Shown here piece by piece: positions 19,659-29,910 of a stretch of DNA of 35,000 nt; the stretch's first letter is position 1; the number at the start of each line of letters is the position of its first letter. The notes under the pieces were generated by a model, which saw only the letters and a list, made by a program, of their open reading frames with translations, did not search any database and had not been told where the DNA came from. The position numbers and the translations under genes were made by a program. The DNA is from Chromera velia (lineage: Eukaryota > Sar > Chromeraceae), in NCBI GenBank assembly GCA_018398765.1, contig JAHBMJ010000314.1, positions 1-35,000 on the forward strand. Reading direction: 5' to 3'.

Positions 19659-21088
19659 ATGAGTGAGAATCTTCTCCCGATAATGGAAGACTATTTGCAG
19701 GAATTGGAGGCGTGGAGAGCCTCCTTCTTCTCTTCCCTCCACATCGCATTTCAGGGCATTGAGTTTGTCAAGAACCTCATGAGAGGAAAGGCGGCAGAAA
19801 GCACCGGTGCGGCCGCTGCTGCTGCCACTGTCGCTCCATATGTTAATGAGAAGGATGTTTCTGATTTGAAGGAAATAAAAAAGATGGGAGAGGAGTTTTT
19901 GAGGAAAGTGTCTGGCCGTTTTTGAAAGCTGGTAAGCAGGTGGTTTGAGATTGACTTGTCTAGTTTCTCTCAGGGGGGATGCAGAAGATAGGTAAAATCA
20001 TTCGTTCCTTCTGTGCAGTTGCCCCAGAAGATTTTCAGAGAGAGTTCTCTGCCTATTTAGAAGGCAGACAAAATGAAGACGACGTTCGCCTGTTCCTGAA
20101 AGCAGGTGTAGATATGAATGGGTTGGTAGGGGGGCGGACGGTGCTGATGAGGGCCATCTGTACTGATAGTATGGATGGCTTTTAGATGATTCTGGAAGAA
20201 AATCCAGACTTGGAAGTGAGGGCAGGGTTGCAGTTTCATATGGGAGGGGGTGGAAACACTCCCTCTTCCATCAAAGCTGGGGATACCGCTGTGATGGTCG
20301 CCTATCGTCATCATCATTGGCCTATGGTTCGCGCCCTCCTTGCAGAGGGGGCAGATGTAGAAGCAAAAGATGCGAGGGGCCAAACCCTTCTTCAAATCGC
20401 CTGCAGAGCTCTGAGAACCGCAGATTCCGATGGTGGGGAGGGCGGGGACCGTGCGGTATGTCCTGTAACTCCCGTTCTGACAGATATCCTTCGGGATGTG
20501 ATTGTGAAGACATCCGATGTTTAGAGCATCCAGTGTTCACCTTCACCAGATCTAGAGTTAGACAGCATGCCCTTTCTGCACTTTTTCACCTAGTGTGGTT
20601 ATGAAGAGTTGGTGGAATTGCTTTTATCCTGGGGGATGGAAATTAATCAATTTTACTAGTCAGGCCGCAACCGATTTACAGCTTTACACGTTGCTACGAG
20701 GAGAAAACATCCTGCAGTTTTGTAGCTTCTGCTTGACAGAGGCGCAGATATGTATTGGCTTGACGTAGATGGTGATACAGCGCTGATCAACCTGTTTTAT
20801 TTTAATTGGTTCCAGATCGGCGATGTAGCAGTGCAGAGATGTGCTGAGATCTTTCTTGATCACAATGTCAATGTGAACTTGCAGGGAGGGGGCAACCGTT
20901 GGACAGCTCTTCACAGGGCTGCCAGGGAGGGAAACATTGCAAAAGAGATCGTGAAACTCCTCGTGGAAAGGGGTGCCAACACGGAGACGCAAGATTTGGG
21001 AGGGAGGACACCCCGCGATCTAGTGCCTCCCGGCAACCCAGAGCTGCTAAGGCTTCTAAGCCCGGCAGCGGTGCAGACGACTGCATAA
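19659..21088 (+). pseudogene. Ankyrin-repeat protein, decayed
   Basis: ATG 19659 opens a helical N-terminal part (MSENLLPIMEDYLQELEAW) that runs to TGA at 19923. Reading through, sense continues to a G run at 19973-19978 where the frame slips. The second frame (19979-21088, ending TAA) is broken only by TAG at 20183, 20522, 20591, 20657 and 20723. Ankyrin-type repeats are clear: VRALLAEGADVEAKDARGQTLL, EELVELLLSWGMEIN, LLLDRGADMYWLDVDGDTAL, and WTALHRAAREGN followed by VKLLVERGANTE. Ankyrin repeats bind other proteins; no partner is known. The stops and frameshift make it a pseudogene unless UAG is read as sense. The conserved frame means decay is recent. Confidence 0.82.
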
Positions 21089-22080
21089 GAATCTGTGCTA
21101 GAGTCTCTACCAGTTTTGAAGCTCAAGCGGGGAGGCAGTGTTGCGTATCTACGCCTACAGAACCACGCGCAGAGGTGGTTTCTTGTATATGACGGGGTCA
21201 GAAAAAGGTTTGAAAAACAACTGCTTTAATTTACAGAATTTAAACTAGAAACGTATAGAAATTGCAACAGCAGAATCGATTTTTCATTCAAATATAGTAA
21301 TTAAACATTAAAAATATTTTATGATGGCATAGCATAGCAGGATGTTTAATGGTTCTAGCCACAGTAAAAAACCTGGCCCGTAAGAGCTTATATAGAGTTT
21401 AACTTTAAAATTTTATATGAAATGTTCTATATTTGAGTCTTAGTAGTAGATTTATCTGATTTGAGTTCAAATCAATTAAAGTAAAATTTAATCAAATTAA
21501 ATCGATTGGCAAATTTAGTAGAATTAACTAATTTAATTAATATTTCATTAATCACTAGCATGATCATTACTATCAGTGGTCCATCATGCAGTCAATAGAC
21601 AAGTCAGCAATGTACGACTCGATCACATATCCCATCCATAGTGCTGGCTAGCTATGGTATAGGCAAACACATGTTTTTGCTTCTCAGGAGAAGCTAGAGG
21701 AGAAGGCCGAACTTGAACATATATACAGGGAGAGCAGAGTTTAAGGCTGTTCATATAAGAGTCTATTAAATGCACAAACCCAGAGATCAAAATTTGTCTG
21801 AGAAAAAATCCTAGAAAAAATCGTACATGACATTATAAGCTATTATTCATAATGACCTAGACAATCACTAACACAATCAATCAATCAATACTAGACTATC
21901 ACTGATGATAATAATACTGATGAAGTTGACTAAACCCGGCAGCCATCGTATCCTAATGGTAGAGGGCAGTCTGAGTATACATGCATTGTTAGCCTAGAAG
22001 CATAAAAGCTCGCTCAGAGAGGCCACACTGAGTCAACTAGAAACTAGCAATCCCTTCATTGACAAGAGGAGTAAGAGATA
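21089..22080. other. AT-rich spacer
   Basis: The sequence is rich in TTTAAT, CAATCAAT and TTGAGTTCAAAT words. I see no coding signal. A TGGTAGAGGGCAG stretch near 21957 recalls a tRNA A box, but no B box or cloverleaf follows. Confidence 0.4.
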
Positions 22081-22082
22081 CC

Positions 22083-22478
22083 ACTCACTTACCACTCAGC
22101 CTCTTCCTGCCTGGGAGGCCCGACAAAATTAAGGAACTCGCATAGAAAAGGACTACCCTGGGCCACAGACCCCCTTCTGTTTTCTAACCGCGTGCAACGC
22201 TTTCTAAAGTGCCTCAAGTGGGAGAGGACTTCTAGGGGGGGGACCTGCTGGGCTACCGTAACGTCTTAAAAGCCCAACCGACTCCGCCGGATACCGCCTT
22301 CCCGAGGTGGCCGAGGGGGAAGACGCCTAGGAGCCCCAAAAAAGCCCTTAGACACCCGAAAGGAAAACACTACAAGTTGAACGCAGAAGAAAAGAAAGAG
22401 AGGTCCAATAGCAAACATTATAATACAGTATATAAACCTCCCACCAGCCCTCTCCCCCCGAAGGACAAGCCACCTTAA
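22083..22478 (+). pseudogene. Possible basic-protein remnant with G-run frameshift
   Basis: A protein-like frame (around 22125-22236, with WATDPLLFSNRVQRFLKCLKW) reaches a run of eight G at 22235-22242. It continues one frame away to TAA at 22476 as a very basic, proline-rich stretch (KTPRSPKKALRHPKGKHYK). It could be a nucleocapsid-like tail of a retroelement, but I see no defining motif. Confidence 0.25.
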
Positions 22479-22715
22479 TCTGTAGACTTCCCCATTACTT
22501 CATGTTCTTTTTTCAGCATACGTGTTTTCCTTGGTTAAAAAATATCCGAGACTAGAAAACGAGAGACAAACACAAACCGTGAGAGCCCAACCTACAGCCA
22601 GCCCTCATTTTTCAACTTATGTTAACCGTAATCCCCTTTTTCAACTCAAAACAATTCCTTCTTCTTCCAACGATAGAGAGAGGGAGATTTTCTTAACTTT
22701 AAGTTGCTTTTCTTA

Positions 22716-24037
22716 TCAGCCCCCCTCCTTCTCCTTTTCCAGCCCTCCATCTCCTTTCTTCTTTTTGTTCTTCTTATTTGTCCGTCTACTGTCTCTTCCC
22801 GCCTCTGCATGGTTTTTTTCTTTGACAGACAGTCCCGCCCTCAGTTCTATCTGCGGAGCATCGGCACCCCTCTTCCCCGTGAGAGGCCTCAAAGTTTGAG
22901 GCATGTGCATGTTTTGCCTCTTCCTAAACCCCGCCGCCGATTGGGTTGATACCGAAGGAACACAATGACTATCCATAGATCGGACCGGCATCACCGGACT
23001 GGGCTGATCCTGGTCTCGGAATCGAGGCTATGGAGGTCTGCATGCTATAGGAGTGCCGGGTGGCGGCTCTAAACAGTAGCTGACCCTCGGAGGCGGTGTT
23101 TTATCGACATTCGCTGAAACACGAGTTGGGAAAGAAGCGTGGCCGGAAGGGGGGGCTGCCGAAGCAGCCGAGGCGGCCTGCCGGGCCTGGGAGACGGGAG
23201 CTGTTTTGGTTGGGAACGCAGGTTGCTTTGGTACTGGAGGATGAAAAAGAGCAGAAGACAGGAGGGGCGACTTCTTTTGAGACAAGGCAGACCAAGAAGC
23301 TTTGCGTCGCTCCTTTGCTGCAACAAGCTGGGCTTTTGTCTTCGCCAGTCTCATCATGAAAGAAACAACGGTCTTCTCATTTGCAGTAATCTCTCCATGG
23401 AAACCCTGCGGCTGAAATAGAGAAGAAAAGTTCTGAGCGCATCTCTTGTTGAAGAACTCAAGCACTGTGCCATTTAGGTAAGAGTGCATGTCAACAATGT
23501 CATGCCTGGGCTAAAATTCCCCCCAGGTTCCTCAAATACGAGTGAAAACGTCCATCTTCATCCAGAATTTGGAGCCAGAGTCACGAAAAAGAGCTTTGTC
23601 TTCACTGAAACGCTTGGAGTGAACGGTTGGGGAGGAGATCAAAACCTAAGAGGACTTTACGGTTCGTGTTCTGTCGCCTCTTTGTCTTTTCAAAAAGCTT
23701 ATCGAATCGGTTCTCAAGAAAAGGTCAGATGATCCTTATGAGAAGTGAGTTGAGACGTGTGCGTCTGCTGCGTTGCCTACAGATCATTCACATCTTTGGA
23801 AAGAGAGTCAATTCCTTCATCAACAGTTGCTTCTCTTGCAGCAGCCTTGAAAGCCGCAACCCACTTCTGCAGGGGATCTTCAGGGAGTTCAGTTGACATT
23901 AGAAAGGAATTGCTTGGAGATGGTAAGTTGCTAAAAGCTTTGAACGACCAGAACTCGGTGAAGACGCAACCTTTTTCGAAGCGGAAAGCAGTTTTCGAAG
24001 ACTGTTGTGAAGAGCTGTGCTGCTGAGGTGGTCTCAA
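22716..24037 (-). pseudogene. Gag-like ORF, decayed
   Basis: A minus-strand protein-like series begins near 24037. MSTELPEDPLQKWVAAF is followed by a coiled-coil-like stretch (DSLSKDVNDL) that reaches TAG at 23777. After a frame change it continues (about 23715-22716) through TAG 23646, TGA 23532, TAG 23511 and TAG 23028 to the terminal TGA at 22716. The middle contains WMKMDVFTR, DIVDMHSYLNG, FFNKRCAQNFSSLF and GEITANEK. The last ~150 codons are Pro/Ala-rich and then Lys-rich. Size, helical middle and basic disordered tail suggest a Gag-type protein, but there is no zinc knuckle and no LTR found, so this is tentative. All in-frame stops are C-to-T-type changes from Gln or Arg codons. Confidence 0.5.
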
Positions 24038-24208
24038 ATGTGGTCAGATGTGGTCTATTACTAGAAATTAAAAAGATAAATATTCTAAGCCGCTTTTTAG
24101 GCAGTATTACGGTATCACAGACGATACTAAAACATAAATCCGATATAATCTTATTTTATCCTATCCCAAAGAAGGTTGCAGTCTGCTATATATAGTCAGT
24201 CTTATTAA

Positions 24209-25030
24209 TGAGTCAGGACGATATTGAATATCTTGATATTGGTAATATTGTGTATGATATTGGGACAATATTACCAAATATTTGTGATATTATGATATTA
24301 AGTGATATTAGATATTGTATAAGTGATATTAGGATATTTTAAGCTAATATCACACACAATATTATAATATTACTAACATAGAATATCATGCAATATCACC
24401 ACCATTGATACTGATATTGAATATCAATAATATCATACACTTTTGTGTGATATTTGATATTCAATATCAGCAATATCACCATGAAGGTTTGATATCACAA
24501 GTATGAAACGATACGAAACGTCCTTGAGACCTAAAAATAAAAGTCCTGAAATATCTTAAGTTTGTGTTTGATATTAAAATTTAATTATAAAACCATAGTA
24601 TAGTTTTATATTTAAATTTTCATATCAAGAGCTTATCTGATCTCAAAATTTCTGTATTTAAAATATGTAAAAGATGATTGTAAAATGATACATTTTCATA
24701 AAAATTTAATTAATGAAACATAATTTGAACTGTCCATATAACAAGAGCTGGCGGTTCTACGCTCATATCACTTTTTTTTGTTTTTTTGGGGTGCGTTACT
24801 TCAACTGCTGATGGTTGTTCAGAACTACTTTGATCTGATATTAGATGATATTCAATATTACAATATCAATGATTCAATATCAGGGATATTGAATATTACT
24901 CAATATCATAATATCATATGAGACTGCTGATATTGAGTGATATTCAATATCACAATATCATGATATTGCTGATATTGAGAATCTCAATATCACTTTCCTA
25001 ATATGAGTCAATATCAGTGATATTGTAACA
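24209..25030. repeat. GATATT/AATATC palindromic-word block
   Basis: By hand count about 37 copies of GATATT or its complement AATATC occur here. They form two clusters (24209-24480 and 24836-25030) separated by plain AT-rich sequence. Words often pair as TGATATTGAATATCA-like mirror arrangements, so each strand can fold on itself. There is no coding sequence. It differs from the microsatellites elsewhere because spacing is irregular. Confidence 0.85.
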
Positions 25031-25104
25031 TTTCATGACTCATAGATGCTGCATGGTACTGCGAGATGCTGCCGCTTGTACGTAAACGATACAGCCTCTA
25101 GTAC

Positions 25105-25692
25105 TACCCTACAAAAACCTAAGAATTTAGACAGGAATTTAGAGGAATTTAGCTAGGAATTTAATTAAAGCTCTAAATTCCTAAACTTTGGAGGTCAATT
25201 TTTCATGAACTGTGATGAGCTAGAACTTGATATTGACGGTAGTGACGAGATTTGATTTGATAAGATTTGATTTGATTTGAGCTTCAAGCTTAATTCTAAC
25301 CAGATTTGAGGTAGATTTGAGGTTGAAGTCTAGAGGTCACTCTCGACACCAGTCTCGACAGCACTGAAAACGACATGACACAGTCGATACCACTAGCAAA
25401 TCCTAGAAAGCCCTAGAGAGAAGAAAATCACTAAAAACTAGACTAAAAGCTAAATTAAGACTCTCAAAATTAATGAACTATTGTTAAAGCTAAGAGCTTA
25501 TATAAGTTTTTAGCTTAGAGTCATCCTAGAGAGTCACCTCGAGGATTTGAGGTTAAAGGGTTAGATTTGAAGTAGATTTGATAGGATTTGATAGGCCCTA
25601 TCATGTGTTTCAGGCCTAAGATTTGATTTGCGGTTAAACCCTACTTCAAAGCAAATCAAATCTGGTCACTAATTAACGGTGCTTGTAGACCT

Positions 25693-25732
<40 letters not shown>

Positions 25733-25935
25733 TTAGCTCTATAAGCACCGTTAATATCAAGTTCGTCGCTTAGTCCGAACTCATTATAGTTCATGAGAAA
25801 TTGGCCTCCCAAAATTGCTAAATTCCTCTAAAATCCTCTCTTTAGATTCCTAGCTAAATTCCTCTAAATTCTTATCTAAATTCCTCTAAATTCGTATCTA
25901 AATTCCTGTCTAAATTCTTAGGTCTTTGCAGGGTA
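25105..25935. mobile_element. Large inverted-repeat (foldback) element
   Basis: The left arm (about 25105-25240: TACCCTACAAAAACCTAAG, then AGGAATTTAG units, then CATGAACTGTGATGAG and GAACTTGATATTGACGGT) reappears in reverse complement at about 25750-25935, with indels. The right arm has extra tandem AAATTCCTCT-type units (25820-25920). The interior holds GATTTGA repeats and a second palindrome. No ORF is seen, so this is a non-autonomous foldback or MITE-like element. Confidence 0.6.
25673..25755. repeat. Palindrome flanking an AATC microsatellite
   Basis: ATTAACGGTGCTT and AAGCACCGTTAAT form an exact 13-base inverted pair around nine AATC units (25692-25730). It is placed at the inner end of the right arm of the larger inverted repeat. 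Confidence 0.8.
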
Positions 25936-26254
25936 GGCGACGCACAGTGATAAAAAAAAAGAAAAAAAAAATCTTGAGAAGCCTAATCTTTTTTTTTCTG
26001 TTGTTTTTAATATGCACATAGCGGGAAGGCCCTAGGGTGGAACATATCAATCAATCAATCAATTTATACAATTATTGGAAGTGTCAAACATATAATAAAA
26101 ACATATCTAACTACAAAACCTACATTTGCTAAGTATTGCTAAGTTTGCTTTAGAGTTTGCTTGGACTTTTGACCATCAGACTAGAAAACAAAAACAAAGG
26201 AAAAACAAATCTCGACATGTCTATTCTTTTTTTTTCTTACCACTGTGCGTCGCC
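25936..26254. mobile_element. 319-bp MITE with TA target duplication
   Basis: GGCGACGCACAGTG at 25936-25949 is repeated in exact inverse at 26241-26254. The similarity extends into A-rich/T-rich arms. Both outer ends are followed by TA (25934-25935 and 26255-26256), the target duplicated by Tc1/mariner-type transposases. It contains no ORF, so it would depend on another transposase. It sits at the edge of the larger inverted repeat. Confidence 0.7.
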
Positions 26255-26500
26255 TAGCTCTAGTACTAGCTCAATAGTATAGCCTGAGAGACAAGGACTA
26301 GCAAAGACCAAGGTGTAGCTAGAGGTGTAGAGTCTACAGTAGAGACATAGCTTGAAGTAAACTAGCCTCTAGACTATAGCCTTCAACTAGGAGACACTGT
26401 TTCATACAGAGGGAGAGAGCAACACTCTCAGACAAAGCAGACAGACTCAACGACACTGGGCTTATAATATGCCGCTTATTTCCTTTTTCCGGCCACACAA
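26255..26500. other. Spacer
   Basis: The sequence is AT-rich with CTAG words and then less AT-rich. Nothing recognisable. Confidence 0.4.
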
Positions 26501-26633
26501 AACACAGACCACGCACACACACACAGACAGACACACACACACAGACGGACAGACAGACTATTTGTTCCTTCTTCTCCCTTATTTCCTTCACTACTTTCTT
26601 CATGGACAACAGACAAAAAAAAGAGAGTCTTTA

Positions 26634-26665
<32 letters not shown>

Positions 26666-27260
26666 AACGAGCGAACGAACGAACGAAAGAAACACGAACG
26701 AAACAAAAGAAACAAAAGAAAAAATTAAAGAAACGAACAAAGAAAAAAAGAAAGAAAGGAAGGAAGGAAGAAAGACAGAAAGAAAAGAAAAGAAAAGAAA
26801 AGAAAGAAAAGAAAGAAAAGAAAGAAAAGAAAGAAGAGAAAGAAAAGAAAGAAAAGAAAGAAAAGAAAGAAAAGAAAGAAAGAAAGAAAGAAAGAAAGGA
26901 AGGAAGGAAAGAAGGAAGGAAGGAAGGAAGGAAGGAAAGAAAGAAAGAAAGAAAGAAGGGAGAAACAACGAACGAACGAACGAACGAACGAACGAAAGAA
27001 AGAAGAGAAAGAAAGAAAGAAAGAAAGAAAGGAAGGAAGAAAGAATGAATGAAAGAAAGAAAGAAAAGTATGAATGAATGAATGAAAAAATTAAGAAAGG
27101 AAGGAAGAAGGGAAGAAAGAAAGAAAGAAAGAACGAAAGAAACGAGCGAACGAACGAAAGAAAAAAAGAAAGAAAGAAAGAACGAACGAACGACAAAAAG
27201 ACAGAAAGGCAGAAAGACAGAAAGAAAAGAAATAAATAAACAAAGAAAGAAAGAAACATA
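26634..27260. repeat. AAAG/GAAC/AAGG microsatellite block
   Basis: Some 600 bases are nearly pure purine on the plus strand: AAAG units with blocks of GAAC (26670-26690, 26968-26993), AAGG, AAAAG and AATG. Long open frames on both strands here are artefacts of the repeat. Confidence 0.9.
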
Positions 27261-27305
27261 GGACAAAATATGTGACTTCTTTTTGATTTTTAAATTTCTT
27301 TTTCC

Positions 27306-27306
<1 letters not shown>

Positions 27307-27338
<32 letters not shown>

Positions 27339-27340
27339 GA
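27307..27340. repeat. CAGA array
   Basis: Eight or so CAGA units, the first of a series of such arrays in this region. Confidence 0.9.
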
Positions 27341-27666
27341 GACTACATCTTCTTTTCTTTTCCTTTTTCTCTTTCTTCACTCTCTTCTGTTTTTTTTTCT
27401 TTCTTCTTTTGGCGCTCTCTCTCTGTGGAAGAGTGCCAAAGCTCCAGGCCTTGAGCGTACCCTGCGGCCCTTCATTGCCCAGTGCAGGCTTACGCCTTTG
27501 CACTTCTACATTCTTTCTATCTGGACGTGTTCGTTTCTTTCTTGTCCTTTCGTTTACGAGGCAGCTGCAGGAGCAGACAAACACACAGACGATATGGTTT
27601 CTTTTCCCCCCTTTTCTTCATGGACACAAGAGACCACAAGAAAGAAAGCACCAAGATAAAAGAACC

Positions 27667-27780
27667 AGACAGACAGACAGACAGGTAGGCAGGCAGGCAG
27701 ACAGACAGACAGGCAGGCAGACAGGCAGGCAGACAGACAGGCAGACAGACAGGCAGGCAGACAGGCAGGCAGACAGACAG
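27667..27780. repeat. CAGA/CAGG array
   Basis: CAGA units mixed with CAGG and a few GTAGG variants. The mixture of units suggests age or repeated slippage. Confidence 0.9.
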
Positions 27781-27884
27781 TCTGTATGTTTCTTCTTCTC
27801 CTTTCTTTTCTTCATGTGCAGAGCGGACAACAAGAAAGAAAGAACAAAGACAAAAGAACAGAACCAACAATCAAACAGCGTGGG

Positions 27885-27885
27885 C

Positions 27886-27918
<33 letters not shown>

Positions 27919-28057
27919 CAGACAGACACAGACAGACACAGACAGACACAGACAGACACAGACAGACACAGACAGACACAGACAGACACAGACGGACACA
28001 GACAGACACAGACAGACACAGACAGACACAGACAGACACAGACAGACACAGACAGAC

Positions 28058-28090
<33 letters not shown>

Positions 28091-28165
28091 GACAGACAGA
28101 CAGACAGACAGACTATACAGACAGACTATATGTACAGACAGACAGACAGACAGACAGACAGACTA
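27885..28165. repeat. CAGA and CAGACA-CAGA higher-order array
   Basis: Plain CAGA units flank a very regular ten-base unit (CAGACAGACA) repeated about fourteen times at 27910-28060. CAGA then follows, with two TATA-containing breaks near 28114 and 28128. Confidence 0.9.
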
Positions 28166-28488
28166 AAAGGTTTCTTTCCATCCTCTTCTTCATGAACACA
28201 ACAAGACAAAAAGAAAGGAGGCAACAATGACAGAGGAGCATCACAACAACTTAGACAAAGTGAGCAGGGGGCCCGAAAGATGAGAGTTAAGCTTCCCTTG
28301 CCTCTCCACCTCTCGACAGACTTTCACGTGATCACTGGTTCACACGTTAATCCTCTGCTGCTTCCACTCAAGACAAGAGAGAGAAAAAAAGGAAGAAGAC
28401 AAGAAAAAATAACAACAGAGAGAAAGAAAAACTGCACGCGGGAACCAATACCGTCATGGTCTTTAGACAGGGGTGGCGGGGTGGGGGC

Positions 28489-28580
28489 AGACAGACAGAC
28501 AGGCAGACAGACAGACAGGCAGACAGACTATACAGACCGACCGACCGAGGGACAGACAGACAGATTGACAGACGGAGACC
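28489..28580. repeat. CAGA/CCGA array
   Basis: CAGA units with CAGG and CCGA variants, interrupted by CTATACAGACC. It resembles the breaks in the preceding array. Confidence 0.85.
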
Positions 28581-28599
28581 ATGTGACTTCTGTTTTTCT

Positions 28600-29454
28600 T
28601 GTTCCTTCGTTTATCGTTCTATAAATAGACAATAAAACAAGAAGCCAAAAACATTCGGACAATCAAAGAAAGCACCAATAATCAGACACACGGAAGGGGG
28701 CCGGAAGGAGACAGACTTAAGCGCCCCTTGCGTCTGTTCCCCGGGAACTTCCGCCCGATGAGATTCAGACAGACCACATTGTATTTTCTTTTCTTTTTCT
28801 CTTCTTTGACAGAATGTATGACTTCTTTTTTCTTTCTTTTTCCCTTGGAACAAAAAAAGGCAAAACAGACAGGCTGTATGCCTTCTTTTGACAGACAGAC
28901 TGTATCGTTTTTGCTTTCCTGTTCGGACAGTCTATACGTTTCATCTTCTCCTTTCTTTTCTTCATGTACAAAACGGACACAAAGAAAGAAAGAAAGAACA
29001 GAGACACAAGAGCAAAACAAACAAACAAAAATTATGGGCAGGGGGTGATGGAGGATGATGCAGACAAGCGGAGGCACACTGGACAGACAACACGGTTACG
29101 CACCGGAACAGCCGTCAAGGATATCAAAGTAACCAAGAAAGAAATGCAAGTGGAGAGCACGAGTGAAAAACAGACGATGTTTGCAAAAGAAGGCACGGAC
29201 AGGATAGGATAGGAAAAGATAGTTCAGAGACGAGGACATGAGTAAATGAACAGTGACCAGCAGAAGTTTTCTTGTGTTCGTGTGTCCGTCACCGAGTCGA
29301 AAGAGGGATCTGCAGTTCGTCGTCACCCTACTACTCCTTCAGTTTTGTGTGTTTCGAAAAGCGTCTTCAGGTCAAGACAGCCTACTCCCTGCCTCCTCTA
29401 TCGGCAACCAGAATTTTCTTCCACCCTCCAACTCTAAGAGCTCGGACAAAGCGT
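28600..29454. other. Spacer downstream of RPS15
   Basis: Contains one more copy of the ~70-bp module (28925-28995) and AAAG/AAAC-rich sequence. No gene seen. Confidence 0.5.
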
Positions 29455-29895
29455 TTACTTCAGGGGGATATATCCGAAACCCTTGTCGCCCTTCCCGAGA
29501 CCGGCCTTTCCGTGACGGCAGGGCTTGTAAGTGAGCGCGAACTCACCAAGGTAGTGGCCCACCATCTCAGGCTTGATCTCGACAGGGAAGAAGATCTTTC
29601 CCTGATAGACACCCACAATGGAGCCAATCATCTCAGGCATGACGACCATGTTACGGAGATGAGTGTTCACAACCTTGGGCTTCTCTCCGAAGGCAGCCTC
29701 CTTCTTGCTCTTTCTGAGCTTCTTGATGAGGACGTTGGCCTTGTGTCCAATGCCGCGGGAGAACTTCCTGCGCTTTCTGGCCTCAAAGAGGGCGACCACG
29801 TCAGGGAGAGCCAGGTCGAGGAGCTGGTCAAGCTCCACACCTCTGTAGGTGAACGTACGGAAAGTACGCTTCTGCTTCTGCTGTCCTTCAGCCAT
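29455..29895 (-). CDS. RPS15: 40S ribosomal protein S15 (uS19 family)
   Basis: 146 residues, single coding exon, ATG at 29895 and TAA at 29455. It is a component of the small ribosomal subunit head, near the decoding site. The whole length reads as the family: [15 protein letters not shown] near the N-terminus, [12 protein letters not shown] with the basic loop, [17 protein letters not shown] and [10 protein letters not shown] in the conserved core, [12 protein letters not shown], and the C-terminal KGFGYIPLK tail. The length fits the usual ~145 residues. The MAEG start is chosen because it matches the family; an in-frame extension upstream crosses a likely 3' splice site. It is transcribed away from the anoctamin gene. 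No odd residues or stops. Confidence 0.97.
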   Translation of the reverse strand: MAEGQQKQKRTFRTFTYRGVELDQLLDLALPDVVALFEARKRRKFSRGIGHKANVLIKKLRKSKKEAAFGEKPKVVNTHLRNMVVMPEMIGSIVGVYQGKIFFPVEIKPEMVGHYLGEFALTYKPCRHGKAGLGKGDKGFGYIPLK

Positions 29896-29910
29896 CTTCG
29901 CTAGCTTCAA

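Noticed and set aside
21940..22020. tRNA-like stretch with TGGTAGAGGGCAG
   Set aside because: It resembles an A box, but I found no B box and no cloverleaf pairing nearby.
27885..28165. CRISPR-like regular spacing in the CAGA array
   Set aside because: The ten-base periodicity has no unique spacers. It is a simple higher-order microsatellite in a eukaryotic context.
26469..28230. Long open frames of 200-317 codons on both strands
   Set aside because: They consist of Lys/Arg/Glu, Phe/Leu/Ser or Thr/Asp/Arg/Gln runs generated by AAAG and CAGA repeats. There are no domains, and frames are open on both strands at once.
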